Both the position numbers and the translations under genes were made by a program. This document shows, one piece after another, positions 52,223-60,980 of a stretch of 64,000 bases of DNA. Each line of letters opens with the position of its first letter. The first letter of the stretch is position 1. The notes beneath the pieces were generated by a model. The model saw nothing but the letters and a program-made list of their open reading frames with translations. It ran no database searches and had not been told where the DNA came from. This DNA is from Clostridia bacterium (GTDB lineage Bacteria; Bacillota; Clostridia; Oscillospirales; CAG-272), in assembly GCA_017631085.1 (NCBI GenBank), contig JAGBTY010000017.1, positions 1 to 64,000 of the forward strand. The letters are read 5' to 3'.

Positions 52223-52897
52223 ATGCAGCTAAAAGTAATGATGGAACTTGCAGAGCAGGAGCTTCCGCTTTGGAAAGAGATCTGGCTCTATCTGTATAAC
52301 ACTTATTTCACCGACGAGGGCGTATATGAAAATCTTGGCATGGGAACGGGAACGTTGATCTCTCCAAAGCTTATCATAGTCGGTCTTTTCATAGGTCTTG
52401 CAATTGCGGGCTTTGGTATGGTATACAACAAAAAGATACTTGGAGGATTCGTAAGAAAGCTTCTCAGCGAAGAAATACTTTCAGAAGAAAAAGCGACGAC
52501 CTTGTCAGAGATAGGCTATGAAAAGAAAGCTCTTATTAAAAGAGCGCTCAGAACGAATCACGCTCTCAAGCACGTAGTTGTTTGTGTCCAGGAAGAAAAA
52601 TACTACCAAGAAGTTGCTAAAAAAAGGGAAGAGTACAACAAAAAGAGAAAAGATGATCCAACTCTTCCGAAATTTAAAGAGATCGAATACAAGATAGACT
52701 CGGAAAATGACAGATTTTATATACCCGAGGATAAAAAATATCTTGCAGACGTTCGTTACGACGCAAAGGGGGCTACATGGCGAGGAGCAATTGCTTTTGT
52801 TATAATTTCTCTTATTGTAATGATCATAGCGATCATCTTCACTCCCTATATTCTTAAGCTTATAGACGATCTTGTCGGCACCTTCAAAAATCTTTAA
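52223..52897 (+). CDS. Unknown membrane protein with two helices and a charged cytoplasmic middle
   Basis: A 224-residue protein I do not recognise. One hydrophobic helix lies at about 50-68 (LIIVGLFIGLAIAGFGMVY) and another at about 192-213 (AIAFVIISLIVMIIAII). Between them is a highly charged stretch with many Lys and Glu, partly coiled, including the acidic-basic run around KKREEYNKKRKDD. There is no signal peptide. AAGGAG lies before the ATG. It ends 18 bases before rarA and may share its transcript. It could be a scaffold or a membrane anchor; nothing in the sequence tells which. Confidence 0.7.
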   Translation: MQLKVMMELAEQELPLWKEIWLYLYNTYFTDEGVYENLGMGTGTLISPKLIIVGLFIGLAIAGFGMVYNKKILGGFVRKLLSEEILSEEKATTLSEIGYEKKALIKRALRTNHALKHVVVCVQEEKYYQEVAKKREEYNKKRKDDPTLPKFKEIEYKIDSENDRFYIPEDKKYLADVRYDAKGATWRGAIAFVIISLIVMIIAIIFTPYILKLIDDLVGTFKNL

Positions 52898-52914
52898 AAG
52901 AGGAATCTCCATCA

Positions 52915-54144
52915 ATGACTAACATAAGAACAGCCGAAGCAATGAGACCAAAGTGCTTCGACGACATGGTAGGACAAAGCCACCTGTTCGGAGAACGGGG
53001 AGTTGTCAGAAAAATGCTCGCTTCGGGCAGAATAACCAACATGATATTCTACGGTCCCCCAGGCACGGGAAAAACGACAGCGGCAGAAATAATCGCAAGA
53101 GAGTCGAATATGGTCTTTCATAAGCTCAATGCGACCACCGCTTCTCTCTCTGACGTAAAGGAAATCCTTGCCACTACAAACAACATTTTCGGAGCAGGCG
53201 GAATACTTCTTTACATAGACGAGATACAGTATTTCAACAAAAAACAACAGCAAACTCTTCTTGAGTACATAGAGGACGGACGTGTCACTCTCATAGCATC
53301 TACAACCGAAAATCCACATTTTTATGTGTATAACGCACTTATCTCACGCTCGTCTCTCTTCGAATTCAAGCCCATTCCCGTACCCGAATGTGTAAAGGCA
53401 CTGAAAAGGTGCATGGAATACTTGAAAAAGGAATCCGAAAGCGAAAAGAGCATATCCGATAAGACGCTTGAATATATTGCAAGATGTACGTCAGGAGATG
53501 CAAGGCACGCCATAGTTTTACTTGAAAATTCTTTTTTTGCGGCAGACGATGAGATAACAGAGGAGGTCGTTGACGGTTTTAACGTAAGAGTTGGAAATTT
53601 TGACGACGATACACACTACGATCTGCTCTCATGTCTCCAAAAATCGATCAGAGGTTCTGATCCCGACGCCACCGCATTTTATCTTGCAAAGCTTCTCTCA
53701 CTCGGAGAGCTATTGTCAGTATGCAGAAGATTACAGGTAATAGCAAGCGAGGATGTAGGCCTCGCTTATCCCATGGCGGCAGCGGTAACAAAGGCTTGTT
53801 GTGACTCGGCTCGCGAGCTTGGAATGCCCGAAGCTGCGATCCCTCTTGCTAACGCGGCTATTCTTCTTGCAACAGCGCCCAAATCGAATTCGGCGCATAA
53901 TGCCGTTTTTGCCGCAATGGCAGACGTAGAAGCAGGCAAGGGAAGAGAAGTGCCTCTCCACCTACAAAGCCCTCTTTTCAAGGGATATAAATATCCTCAC
54001 GACTATCCGAATCACTACGTAAACCAACAATATCTCCCAAACGATCTTCTCGGTAAGAAATATTACGTTCCCTGTGACAATAAGACAGAAGCTGCGGCAG
54101 TAGCATACGCAGAGAAGATAAAGGGGACGAATAAAGAAAAATAA
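52915..54144 (+). CDS. rarA: Replication-associated recombination protein A (RarA/MgsA AAA+ ATPase)
   Basis: A 409-residue clamp-loader-like AAA+ protein that acts at stalled replication forks. Walker A is YGPPGTGKTTAAE (about 45-57), Walker B reads LLYIDEIQYFNKKQQQ where DEIHRFNK is the common form, sensor I is ASTTENPHF, and the C-terminal MgsA tetramerisation domain follows (SEDVGLAYPMAAAV, LPNDLLGKKYYVP). The length is close to normal, slightly short at the N-terminus. GAGGAAT lies before the ATG. A terminator follows. Confidence 0.93.
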   Translation: MTNIRTAEAMRPKCFDDMVGQSHLFGERGVVRKMLASGRITNMIFYGPPGTGKTTAAEIIARESNMVFHKLNATTASLSDVKEILATTNNIFGAGGILLYIDEIQYFNKKQQQTLLEYIEDGRVTLIASTTENPHFYVYNALISRSSLFEFKPIPVPECVKALKRCMEYLKKESESEKSISDKTLEYIARCTSGDARHAIVLLENSFFAADDEITEEVVDGFNVRVGNFDDDTHYDLLSCLQKSIRGSDPDATAFYLAKLLSLGELLSVCRRLQVIASEDVGLAYPMAAAVTKACCDSARELGMPEAAIPLANAAILLATAPKSNSAHNAVFAAMADVEAGKGREVPLHLQSPLFKGYKYPHDYPNHYVNQQYLPNDLLGKKYYVPCDNKTEAAAVAYAEKIKGTNKEK

Positions 54145-54154
54145 ACGTAAAAAT

Positions 54155-54184
54155 TCTCCCGATCATGATATCGGGGGATTTTTA
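54155..54184 (+). terminator. Terminator after rarA
   Basis: CTCCCGAT (54156-54163) pairs with ATCGGGGG (54170-54177) with one G-T pair, followed by ATTTTTATTTT. Confidence 0.75.
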
Positions 54185-54209
54185 TTTTAAGTGTAATTTA
54201 TAAAAAAAT

Positions 54210-54275
54210 TGTGTGAAAATTTGCTAAAATCCACACTCATTCATAAAATGTTTATAATTATATGTTATAATATAT
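54210..54275 (+). promoter_or_regulatory. Upstream region of the GldA-type operon, similar to that of the other ABC gene
   Basis: TTGTGTGAA (54210-54218) is the reverse complement of the TTCACACAA boxes at 8371-8389. AATTATATGTTATAATATAT (54256-54275) matches 8419-8438 with one difference and contains a perfect -10 (TATAAT, 54266-54271) but no clear -35. The remaining leader to 54356 shows no gene. Confidence 0.45.
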
Positions 54276-54356
54276 AGTGAATTATTATGGGATATTATAA
54301 TATCTTGCAAAAACAATGAAAAAGTATGCATAAAAGAGAAAGGAAACATCTCGGAA

Positions 54357-55442
54357 ATGATAAAAATTGAACATTTAGTTAAAAACTACGGTTCAAACTG
54401 CGCGGTTGACGATATCAGCTTTGAAATAAAAAAAGGAGAGATAGTCGGTCTCCTCGGACCTAACGGTGCGGGAAAGAGTACCACTATGAACATTTTGACG
54501 GGCTATCTTTCAAGTACGTCGGGAAGTGTTACAGTTGCAGGGCTTGAAGTCCTTGATCATCCCCTTGAGGTAAAGAAGCATATAGGCTATCTTCCCGAAC
54601 AGCCCCCCCTCTATCTTGACATGACCGTCGAGGAATATCTCGGATTCAACTACGACCTTAAAGGCTGCAAGCTTAATAAGACCAAGCACCTTGAGGAGAT
54701 TTGCGAGTTAGTAAAGATAAAGGATGTATACAAGAGAGTTATAAAAAATCTTTCCAAGGGATACAGACAAAGAGTCGGTATTGCTCAAGCGCTTATCGGA
54801 AATCCCGAAGTCATAATATTTGACGAGCCTACGGTCGGTCTTGACCCCAAGCAGATAATCGAGGTCAGAAATCTTCTGCGAAATCTTGGAAGAGATCACA
54901 CAGTAATTCTTTCTACGCACATACTCCAAGAGGTACAGGCAGTATGTGACAGAATAATAATTATTAACAAGGGAAAGATAGTCGCAGACGAAAAGACCGA
55001 AAATATAACCAGAGCAGTTGAGAACAACCGCAGATTTAACGTAAAGATATGCGGTCCACAAAAGGAAGTTCTTTCCATGCTTCGTTCAAAACCGGGCATC
55101 GTCATGGTCGAGCCCCTTTCTCAAAGAGACGGAGATGCTTATTCCTATCTCATTGAGAGCGAGGTCGGAGTTGATATAAGAAAAAGTCTTTTCTATTCTC
55201 TTGCGGAAAAGAGCTGGCCGCTTGTAGGTCTTGAAGCTATGGGCATGAGCATTGAGGACATATTTATCGCAATAGTCGATCAGAGCTCACAGAAGAGCCG
55301 GTACGAAAAGAAAAACAACCGCACGAGAACAAGATCCGCTGAACAGGAATACGCAAGATCTGCTCTTAAAAAGACAGACAAAAAGGACGACGGACAATAT
55401 TCGGCTCTGTTCGGAGACGATGACTCGTCAAAAAAGAGATAA
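54357..55442 (+). CDS. ABC transporter ATP-binding protein (GldA-like)
   Basis: A 361-residue ABC-2-type ATPase. Walker A GPNGAGKST (about 38-46), the signature LSKGYRQRVGIAQAL, Walker B VIIFDEPTVGLDP and the switch His in STHILQEV are intact. The C-terminus adds about 60 residues, basic and probably disordered. It resembles the GldA subunit of gliding-type ABC exporters, which in Firmicutes occurs with a permease, a GldG protein and a DUF4340 protein in the order seen here. A possible GGAAAC ribosome binding site lies 10 bases before the ATG. Confidence 0.92.
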   Translation: MIKIEHLVKNYGSNCAVDDISFEIKKGEIVGLLGPNGAGKSTTMNILTGYLSSTSGSVTVAGLEVLDHPLEVKKHIGYLPEQPPLYLDMTVEEYLGFNYDLKGCKLNKTKHLEEICELVKIKDVYKRVIKNLSKGYRQRVGIAQALIGNPEVIIFDEPTVGLDPKQIIEVRNLLRNLGRDHTVILSTHILQEVQAVCDRIIIINKGKIVADEKTENITRAVENNRRFNVKICGPQKEVLSMLRSKPGIVMVEPLSQRDGDAYSYLIESEVGVDIRKSLFYSLAEKSWPLVGLEAMGMSIEDIFIAIVDQSSQKSRYEKKNNRTRTRSAEQEYARSALKKTDKKDDGQYSALFGDDDSSKKR

Positions 55443-55465
55443 GAGCGAAATGAAAGGAGAAAAAA

Positions 55466-56212
55466 ATGTTTGCAATATTTAAAAAGGAGCTTCGCTCTTA
55501 CTTTATAAACGCCATAGGGTACGTATACGTAGGCGTATTTCTGGCAGCAGCCGCACTTCTTTGCTGCTATACGACTCTCGGTCAGAAATCCTACGACACG
55601 TCCTCTTATTTTCAGATGCTTAACTTCGCATTTATAGTTCTCATTCCGCTTCTTACCATGAAGCTGTTCTCAGAGGAGAAAAAGCTCAGAACAGAACAAC
55701 TTCTCATGACCGCTCCCGTTTCTGTTTGGGGAATGGTCCTCGGTAAATTCTTTGCCGCATTCGCTCTGTTTTTAGGAACTGTTGTGGTATCCTGTGTAAA
55801 CTTTATTCCGCTGTATTCATACGGTCAAAAGGAGAGCCTTGACAATCCTTATGCAGTTTCTCATATCGGTCCGGTCACATCGGAGATAGTCATTTGTCTT
55901 CTCGGAATAATACTTATAGGCGCGGCATTTATTTCAATAGGACTTTTCATTTCCTCTCTCACCGAGAACCAGCTTGCCGCTGCTGTTGCGACAATAGCGG
56001 TAATATTTACACTTCTTGTACTCGATATGGCAAACCAGTATATCGACGTCTACGCTATCCGTTACGTTCTCAGCTGGATATGCGTCATAAGCCGTTTCTC
56101 CAACTTTACTGTTGGCATACTTGATTATTCGTCAATTCTCTATTACCTGTCGATAACCGGAGTATTTATACTTCTGACCGTACGCGTTTACGATAAACGC
56201 CGTTGGGGTTGA
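55466..56212 (+). CDS. ABC-2 permease (GldF-like)
   Basis: A 248-residue membrane subunit with six hydrophobic segments (ABC-2 fold). The N-terminal KELRSYFINAIGYVYVGVF and the conserved LLTMKLFSEEKKLRTEQLLMTAPV are characteristic of the GldF/NosY group. It pairs with the preceding ATPase to form the export channel. AAGGAG lies before the ATG, 24 bases after the ATPase gene. Short C-terminal tail. Confidence 0.9.
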   Translation: MFAIFKKELRSYFINAIGYVYVGVFLAAAALLCCYTTLGQKSYDTSSYFQMLNFAFIVLIPLLTMKLFSEEKKLRTEQLLMTAPVSVWGMVLGKFFAAFALFLGTVVVSCVNFIPLYSYGQKESLDNPYAVSHIGPVTSEIVICLLGIILIGAAFISIGLFISSLTENQLAAAVATIAVIFTLLVLDMANQYIDVYAIRYVLSWICVISRFSNFTVGILDYSSILYYLSITGVFILLTVRVYDKRRWG

Positions 56213-56248
56213 TATTAGGACGAAGATCAGAAAGGAACGGTTAAAAAT

Positions 56249-57979
56249 ATGAAATTTAAAGCTTCAAATAGCCGAAAGCTCCGTTACGGCGGAGTATCGG
56301 CTATACTCACGGCACTTATCATCGCCGTTATAATAATTGCAAATATTATCTTCTCGGCACTTGCGCAAAGGTTTCTTTGGTATACAGACTTGACTCCCAA
56401 GCTTTTGTTCTCGCTGTCGGATGAGTTCAAGACACTTCTCGTTGAAGGAGATCCCGATCTTGAGGATAATGTCTCCCCATTTGATATGGTGGACAAAGAC
56501 AGGGAAGCAAGAAAAGCAGAGGATCCCGATTTTGAGGACGAGGATCTTATGATAAAGATAATCTTCTGCGACGAAAAAGACGTCCTTGAAGAAAATCTTA
56601 TTCAAAGATACGTATACGACACGGCTCTTGAGCTTGCCGACACATTCGGTGATTATATTGAGGTCGAAACACACAATATAGTTCACAATCCGTCAGCGGT
56701 AGCCAAATATAAGACCACTTCAAAATCAACCATAAGCACAACAAGTGTAATAATTGCTTACGGCGGAGAATTTCACGTAAGAGAGCTTCGCAGCTTCTTC
56801 GTATTCGATACCGCAGAATCAACAGAGCCTTGGGCGTATAATGGAGAAAAGGTATTCGCTTCTTCCATAATGGCGCTTACAAGAGCTGAAAATCCCTTGG
56901 CTTGCGTTATAACCAACCACGGCGAATCAATAAGCACGGCGTTTGCTACCACGATTCAGGACGCAGGCTATGAGGTCAGGGACCTTAATCTCAGAGAAGC
57001 CCTCTCTACAGATGCCGGTATTCCCGAAGCTTGCCGTCTCATAATCATTCACGACCCAAGGGAAGATTTTCTTACCAAGGATAATGCTCTTTCAGATGTA
57101 GACGAGATACTTGCTCTGAAGGAATTCGTTGAAAATAGCGGTTCACTCATGGTATTTATTTCTCCCGACCTTACAGTAAAAGCAGGCGAAGACTATGCTC
57201 TCCCCGAGCTTGAAAGTTGGCTTGACGAGGAATGGGGCGTAAGCTTCGACAGATACGAGGATGTTGACGGGGGGAAAAAGTCCTACGTCATATCTGAAGA
57301 GCCCACCTATTCTCTTGGAGACAGAGGAAAAATATTCGAAGCACAGTACGTGACTGCAGGCGGTGCAGCTTCCATCACAGATGATTTAAGAAGCAGTGCA
57401 TCAACTCCCCCAAGTGTTGTATTCTCAAACGCAATGTCGATAAGCTATTCTTATGACCTTGCCCACTATGATCCCACAAATGACGAAAACGCAACGGCTG
57501 ATGCGGTAGAGTATGATTACGGAGAATACGTAAGTGGTGCGAACGTAAGAAAGATATACGATATTTTTACCACAGGAAACAAAGCAGAAGCCTTCGTTGA
57601 CGGCAGAAGCGTTGCAGAAGCAAACGGCAATCCCTTCAAGCTTATGACAATAACCGAGCAGAAAAACAACAAATCGTCTCCCGACGGCTCGTATATCAGC
57701 GATCCTTCATATGTTGTAGCCTGCGGAAGCGTCGATTTTGCAAGCGACGACGCACTTACAAAGTCATACGGAAACACCGACGTTATTCTCTCCCTTCTCA
57801 AGACACTTAATAAAGAGCCTGTTCCTGTAGGAATAACCTATAAGGCGTTTGCAGATTCTACCATTGACACTCTTGCTGAAGGAGTTGCAAGTAAATACAC
57901 TATTGCACTCACCGTCATTCCCGCGGTAATTACTCTTGGCGTAGGTATATTCGTTATAGTCAGGAGAAAATACAGATGA
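56249..57979 (+). CDS. GldG-family ABC accessory protein
   Basis: A 576-residue protein with one N-terminal membrane helix (about 18-40), a large extracytoplasmic domain of the ABC_transp_aux/GldG type, and a second helix at the C-terminus (about 552-570) followed by a basic end. The extracytoplasmic part contains the FITNHGES-like region (VITNHGESI) and the substrate-channel fold ETHNIVHNP. AAAGGAA lies before the ATG. It overlaps the next gene by four bases (ATGA). Role: probably extends the ABC-2 pair to the cell envelope. Confidence 0.88.
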   Translation: MKFKASNSRKLRYGGVSAILTALIIAVIIIANIIFSALAQRFLWYTDLTPKLLFSLSDEFKTLLVEGDPDLEDNVSPFDMVDKDREARKAEDPDFEDEDLMIKIIFCDEKDVLEENLIQRYVYDTALELADTFGDYIEVETHNIVHNPSAVAKYKTTSKSTISTTSVIIAYGGEFHVRELRSFFVFDTAESTEPWAYNGEKVFASSIMALTRAENPLACVITNHGESISTAFATTIQDAGYEVRDLNLREALSTDAGIPEACRLIIIHDPREDFLTKDNALSDVDEILALKEFVENSGSLMVFISPDLTVKAGEDYALPELESWLDEEWGVSFDRYEDVDGGKKSYVISEEPTYSLGDRGKIFEAQYVTAGGAASITDDLRSSASTPPSVVFSNAMSISYSYDLAHYDPTNDENATADAVEYDYGEYVSGANVRKIYDIFTTGNKAEAFVDGRSVAEANGNPFKLMTITEQKNNKSSPDGSYISDPSYVVACGSVDFASDDALTKSYGNTDVILSLLKTLNKEPVPVGITYKAFADSTIDTLAEGVASKYTIALTVIPAVITLGVGIFVIVRRKYR

Positions 57980-60243
57980 TAAAAGAGAAACAGAAAATGA
58001 GCCTGATGAAAAAGAGCATCGTTTTTATTTCGATAGCGGCGGCTCTTATTGCTGCTCTTTCGATAACCCTCTTTTTCGTCCTTGATATTGCAAATACAAA
58101 GCCATACGAAGACCCTATAGACGGAAAAATCTATTATATCATAAAAAAAGACAACGTATGGTCTATGTATCATGAAAACAAAGAGGATATGCTCCCCTTT
58201 GATTCAAAATATGACCAGTTTATCACAGAATCGGGAGTAAGAGTTGAGATAAACAGAGAGACAGGATCAATTATTGAAGTAGTCATAGTAGACGGAACGG
58301 TGGATACCGAGGTAATTGAACAAAACTTTCGAACTCTTATGTTTCCCCATATAGAATATGCAAATCTTCGCTCGGTAGAGGTCCACAACAGCTATGATAC
58401 CTTTTCCTTTTTAAGATATGACGCGGAAACGGGACTTCAAAGCGACGATGGAGATTTCGTTATATACGACGGCATACAATTTTATCCCCACATTTCTTAC
58501 AATCAAGATCTTTTCGCGTCCCTTTACGTTACAGCGGGATATACTCTTACTCTCGATAAGGTAGAAGATCCCATAAAGGACGAAAACGGTGAATTTTCCG
58601 AATACGGTCTTGTTCCCGAAAAGAGAAAAGTCGAGGTGCTCGACGAGGACGGAGAATTCCTTCTTGACGAAAACGGAAACTATATATACGAGGAAATTGA
58701 CTACGTTCCCGCATATTATATTATCACCGACATGAAGGGAAACAGCCACAAGGTTCTTATAGGCGACCGTATTATCCCAGGTGGTGGATATTACGTTCAG
58801 TACGTTGATATAAGCGAGGGAACCGATAACGAAAAGAAGAGAGACGCCGTATACATCCTCAATCCCGAGGTCGGTACGTCAATGCTCGTTCCTATTGAGA
58901 ATTTCATATCTCCCACTCTCACCTATCCCATGAGCTCCTCCGACTATTACGATGTTGATAACTTCACCATCAATAAGAAGAATAGCGAAAAAGAAAGCGG
59001 ATATGAAGAGGTCGTCTCCTTCTCGTTTATAGACTTAGATAAAAGGGAAAACACCATAGGGGAACACATATCTTATAAATTTCACGGAGACGTGTTGAAC
59101 AGCGGATATTTCCCATCTACCTCTATTACAACGACACTTCAAAATCTTTATAATCCCGATTTTACCAAGGTCAAAAAATTTGCTCCGTCGGATAAAGACC
59201 TTGCCGAATACGGATTTTATACCGAAAAGATCAATGCAGACGGTAAGACCGAATATATTCAGAACTCTGATTATATAGTTACCTTTGATTACGACATTAA
59301 GGACTCAAAGGGAAATATCTCCGAAACCATAAGCCACATGCTTATTTTCGTTCGCGACAAGGATTCAGGTAACTATTATGCCCTCACCAGCATATACCAG
59401 CTTAACGAGAACGACACGAAGACCTTCCTTTACACTTATAACATGGTAGTCGAGATAAAAGCGCACAGCCTCGCTTTTCTCGAATGGGATCTGTTCAAAT
59501 GGGTAAACGAGTCGCTTGTCATTATCAACATTGGCTTTATTGATCAGATAAAGATATCCGCTCCCGGATATAACGCGACCTTTGTGGCAGATAACTCTGA
59601 ATCCGACCAAAATTCCGACAAGATTAATTCAACAAAGATAACCATCAACGCTACCGACTCGGAAGGAAAAACGATGCAGACCTTCTCCCATAAGATCTTT
59701 GAGGACAAGGCGGGAAACCTTTGGGACGTAACATCTACAAAGGTAACCGTAACCTCTCCGACCGGTGAAGAGGTAAAAGCGGGTGGAAAATACACCAAGA
59801 ACATTCTCGGAGATCAGGTATACGTCCTGAATGATCCTGTTGAGACAAAAGACGGAACGAAGGTATATATCTATGCAGACGATGTAGTATTTACCTATAT
59901 AAACGGCCATACCGAAAGATTTGTAAGATATGATACCATGCTCTTCGGTGACCTTTATCAGACACTTGCTTGGGCAGCTCTTGAAAACTCCTATCCTATG
60001 ACAGACGAAGAGGAAGAAGCGCTTATCAAGGACACGAGCAAGTGGCAGCTTACCTTTACTGTAAAGGATGTAAACGGAAACGAGAATGAATATTCATTCT
60101 ACTATCTTACGTCGAGAAAATCTTACGTTGTCGTAAACGGTGACGGAGGATTCTATATGCGCTCGGAAACTGTCAATAAGATAATTTCGGACACAAAGAA
60201 ATTCTTTGAGCTTCAGCCCATAGACTCAATGTCAAACAACTAA
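57976..60243 (+). CDS. DUF4340-type envelope protein of the Gld-like ABC system
   Basis: A 755-residue protein. An N-terminal helix (about 14-36) anchors a long extracytoplasmic region rich in Asp, Glu and Tyr, predicted beta-strand, with DUF4340-like repeats that in this family follow GldG. It is much longer than the roughly 300-450 residues of common DUF4340 proteins; the middle contains short acidic repeats (DEDGEFLLDENGNYIYEE). Start ATGA overlaps the stop of the GldG gene, so the two are made together. The substrate of the system is unknown. Confidence 0.8.
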   Translation: MIKEKQKMSLMKKSIVFISIAAALIAALSITLFFVLDIANTKPYEDPIDGKIYYIIKKDNVWSMYHENKEDMLPFDSKYDQFITESGVRVEINRETGSIIEVVIVDGTVDTEVIEQNFRTLMFPHIEYANLRSVEVHNSYDTFSFLRYDAETGLQSDDGDFVIYDGIQFYPHISYNQDLFASLYVTAGYTLTLDKVEDPIKDENGEFSEYGLVPEKRKVEVLDEDGEFLLDENGNYIYEEIDYVPAYYIITDMKGNSHKVLIGDRIIPGGGYYVQYVDISEGTDNEKKRDAVYILNPEVGTSMLVPIENFISPTLTYPMSSSDYYDVDNFTINKKNSEKESGYEEVVSFSFIDLDKRENTIGEHISYKFHGDVLNSGYFPSTSITTTLQNLYNPDFTKVKKFAPSDKDLAEYGFYTEKINADGKTEYIQNSDYIVTFDYDIKDSKGNISETISHMLIFVRDKDSGNYYALTSIYQLNENDTKTFLYTYNMVVEIKAHSLAFLEWDLFKWVNESLVIINIGFIDQIKISAPGYNATFVADNSESDQNSDKINSTKITINATDSEGKTMQTFSHKIFEDKAGNLWDVTSTKVTVTSPTGEEVKAGGKYTKNILGDQVYVLNDPVETKDGTKVYIYADDVVFTYINGHTERFVRYDTMLFGDLYQTLAWAALENSYPMTDEEEEALIKDTSKWQLTFTVKDVNGNENEYSFYYLTSRKSYVVVNGDGGFYMRSETVNKIISDTKKFFELQPIDSMSNN

Positions 60244-60260
60244 TATTATCTATAAAATTC

Positions 60261-60286
60261 ATATACGGCGGTTCTCCGCCGTATAT
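60261..60286 (+). terminator. Perfect hairpin at the end of the Gld-like operon
   Basis: ATATACGGCGG and CCGCCGTATAT form an 11-bp stem with a TTCT loop. No T-run follows, and the right arm reaches an in-frame ATG (60285) of the esterase gene. Confidence 0.55.
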
Positions 60287-60302
60287 GAGGATCGGATCAA
60301 AA

Positions 60303-60923
60303 ATGATAAGAACAGAACACAAAGAAAAAGAATATGAATTTCCCTATGTCTGCTATTCCCCCGAAGGAGAAACAAAGGGACTCCCTCTGATCATACAGCT
60401 TCACGGAGCAGGAGAAAGAGGAAACGGAAACCTTGAGCTTATGGACGTTCACGGTTTTTCAAAACTCCTCTCTGAAAAGGATTACGCCTGCAACGTAATA
60501 ATGCCACAATGCCCCAAAGACAGCTTTTGGGTAGCTAGAATAGAATCTCTTCTTTCATTTATCGAAAAAATGGCTGTAAAGTACGGTGCAGACAGAAAAA
60601 GAATATACCTTACGGGTATCAGCATGGGCGGATACGGCACGTGGTATACGGCTATGGCGCGTCCTTCTGTATTTGCAGCTATCGCTCCCGTTTGCGGAGG
60701 CGGTATGAAATGGAATGCGGCAACACTTAATATGCCTGTTATGGTATTTCACGGTACAGACGACAAAGAAGTCAGCGTAACCCAGTCCGACGAGATGGTC
60801 GAGGGTCTTCGCAAAAACGGAAAAGACGTAACTTATAATAGGATCGATGGCGTAGGACATAACGTCTGGGACTGCACCTTTGACGATGAGCTTATGCGTT
60901 GGCTGTTGTCAAAAAGCCTGTGA
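60303..60923 (+). CDS. Alpha/beta hydrolase, esterase/prolyl-oligopeptidase-like
   Basis: A 206-residue serine hydrolase. The oxyanion motif IQLHGAGERG, the nucleophile elbow GISMGGYG (catalytic Ser), VFHGTDDKEV (Asp) and GVGHNVW (His) make a complete triad. It resembles small phospholipase/carboxylesterase-like proteins often acting on acylated sugars. No signal peptide. The frame opens at 60285, where the ATG lies inside a hairpin; the ATG at 60303, 11 bases after GAGGA, is preferred but not certain. Confidence 0.85.
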   Translation: MIRTEHKEKEYEFPYVCYSPEGETKGLPLIIQLHGAGERGNGNLELMDVHGFSKLLSEKDYACNVIMPQCPKDSFWVARIESLLSFIEKMAVKYGADRKRIYLTGISMGGYGTWYTAMARPSVFAAIAPVCGGGMKWNAATLNMPVMVFHGTDDKEVSVTQSDEMVEGLRKNGKDVTYNRIDGVGHNVWDCTFDDELMRWLLSKSL

Positions 60924-60980
60924 TCTTTCCCAAAAAAATAGATATAACGATTATTTATTACTATAAAGGTAGTGTAAAAT

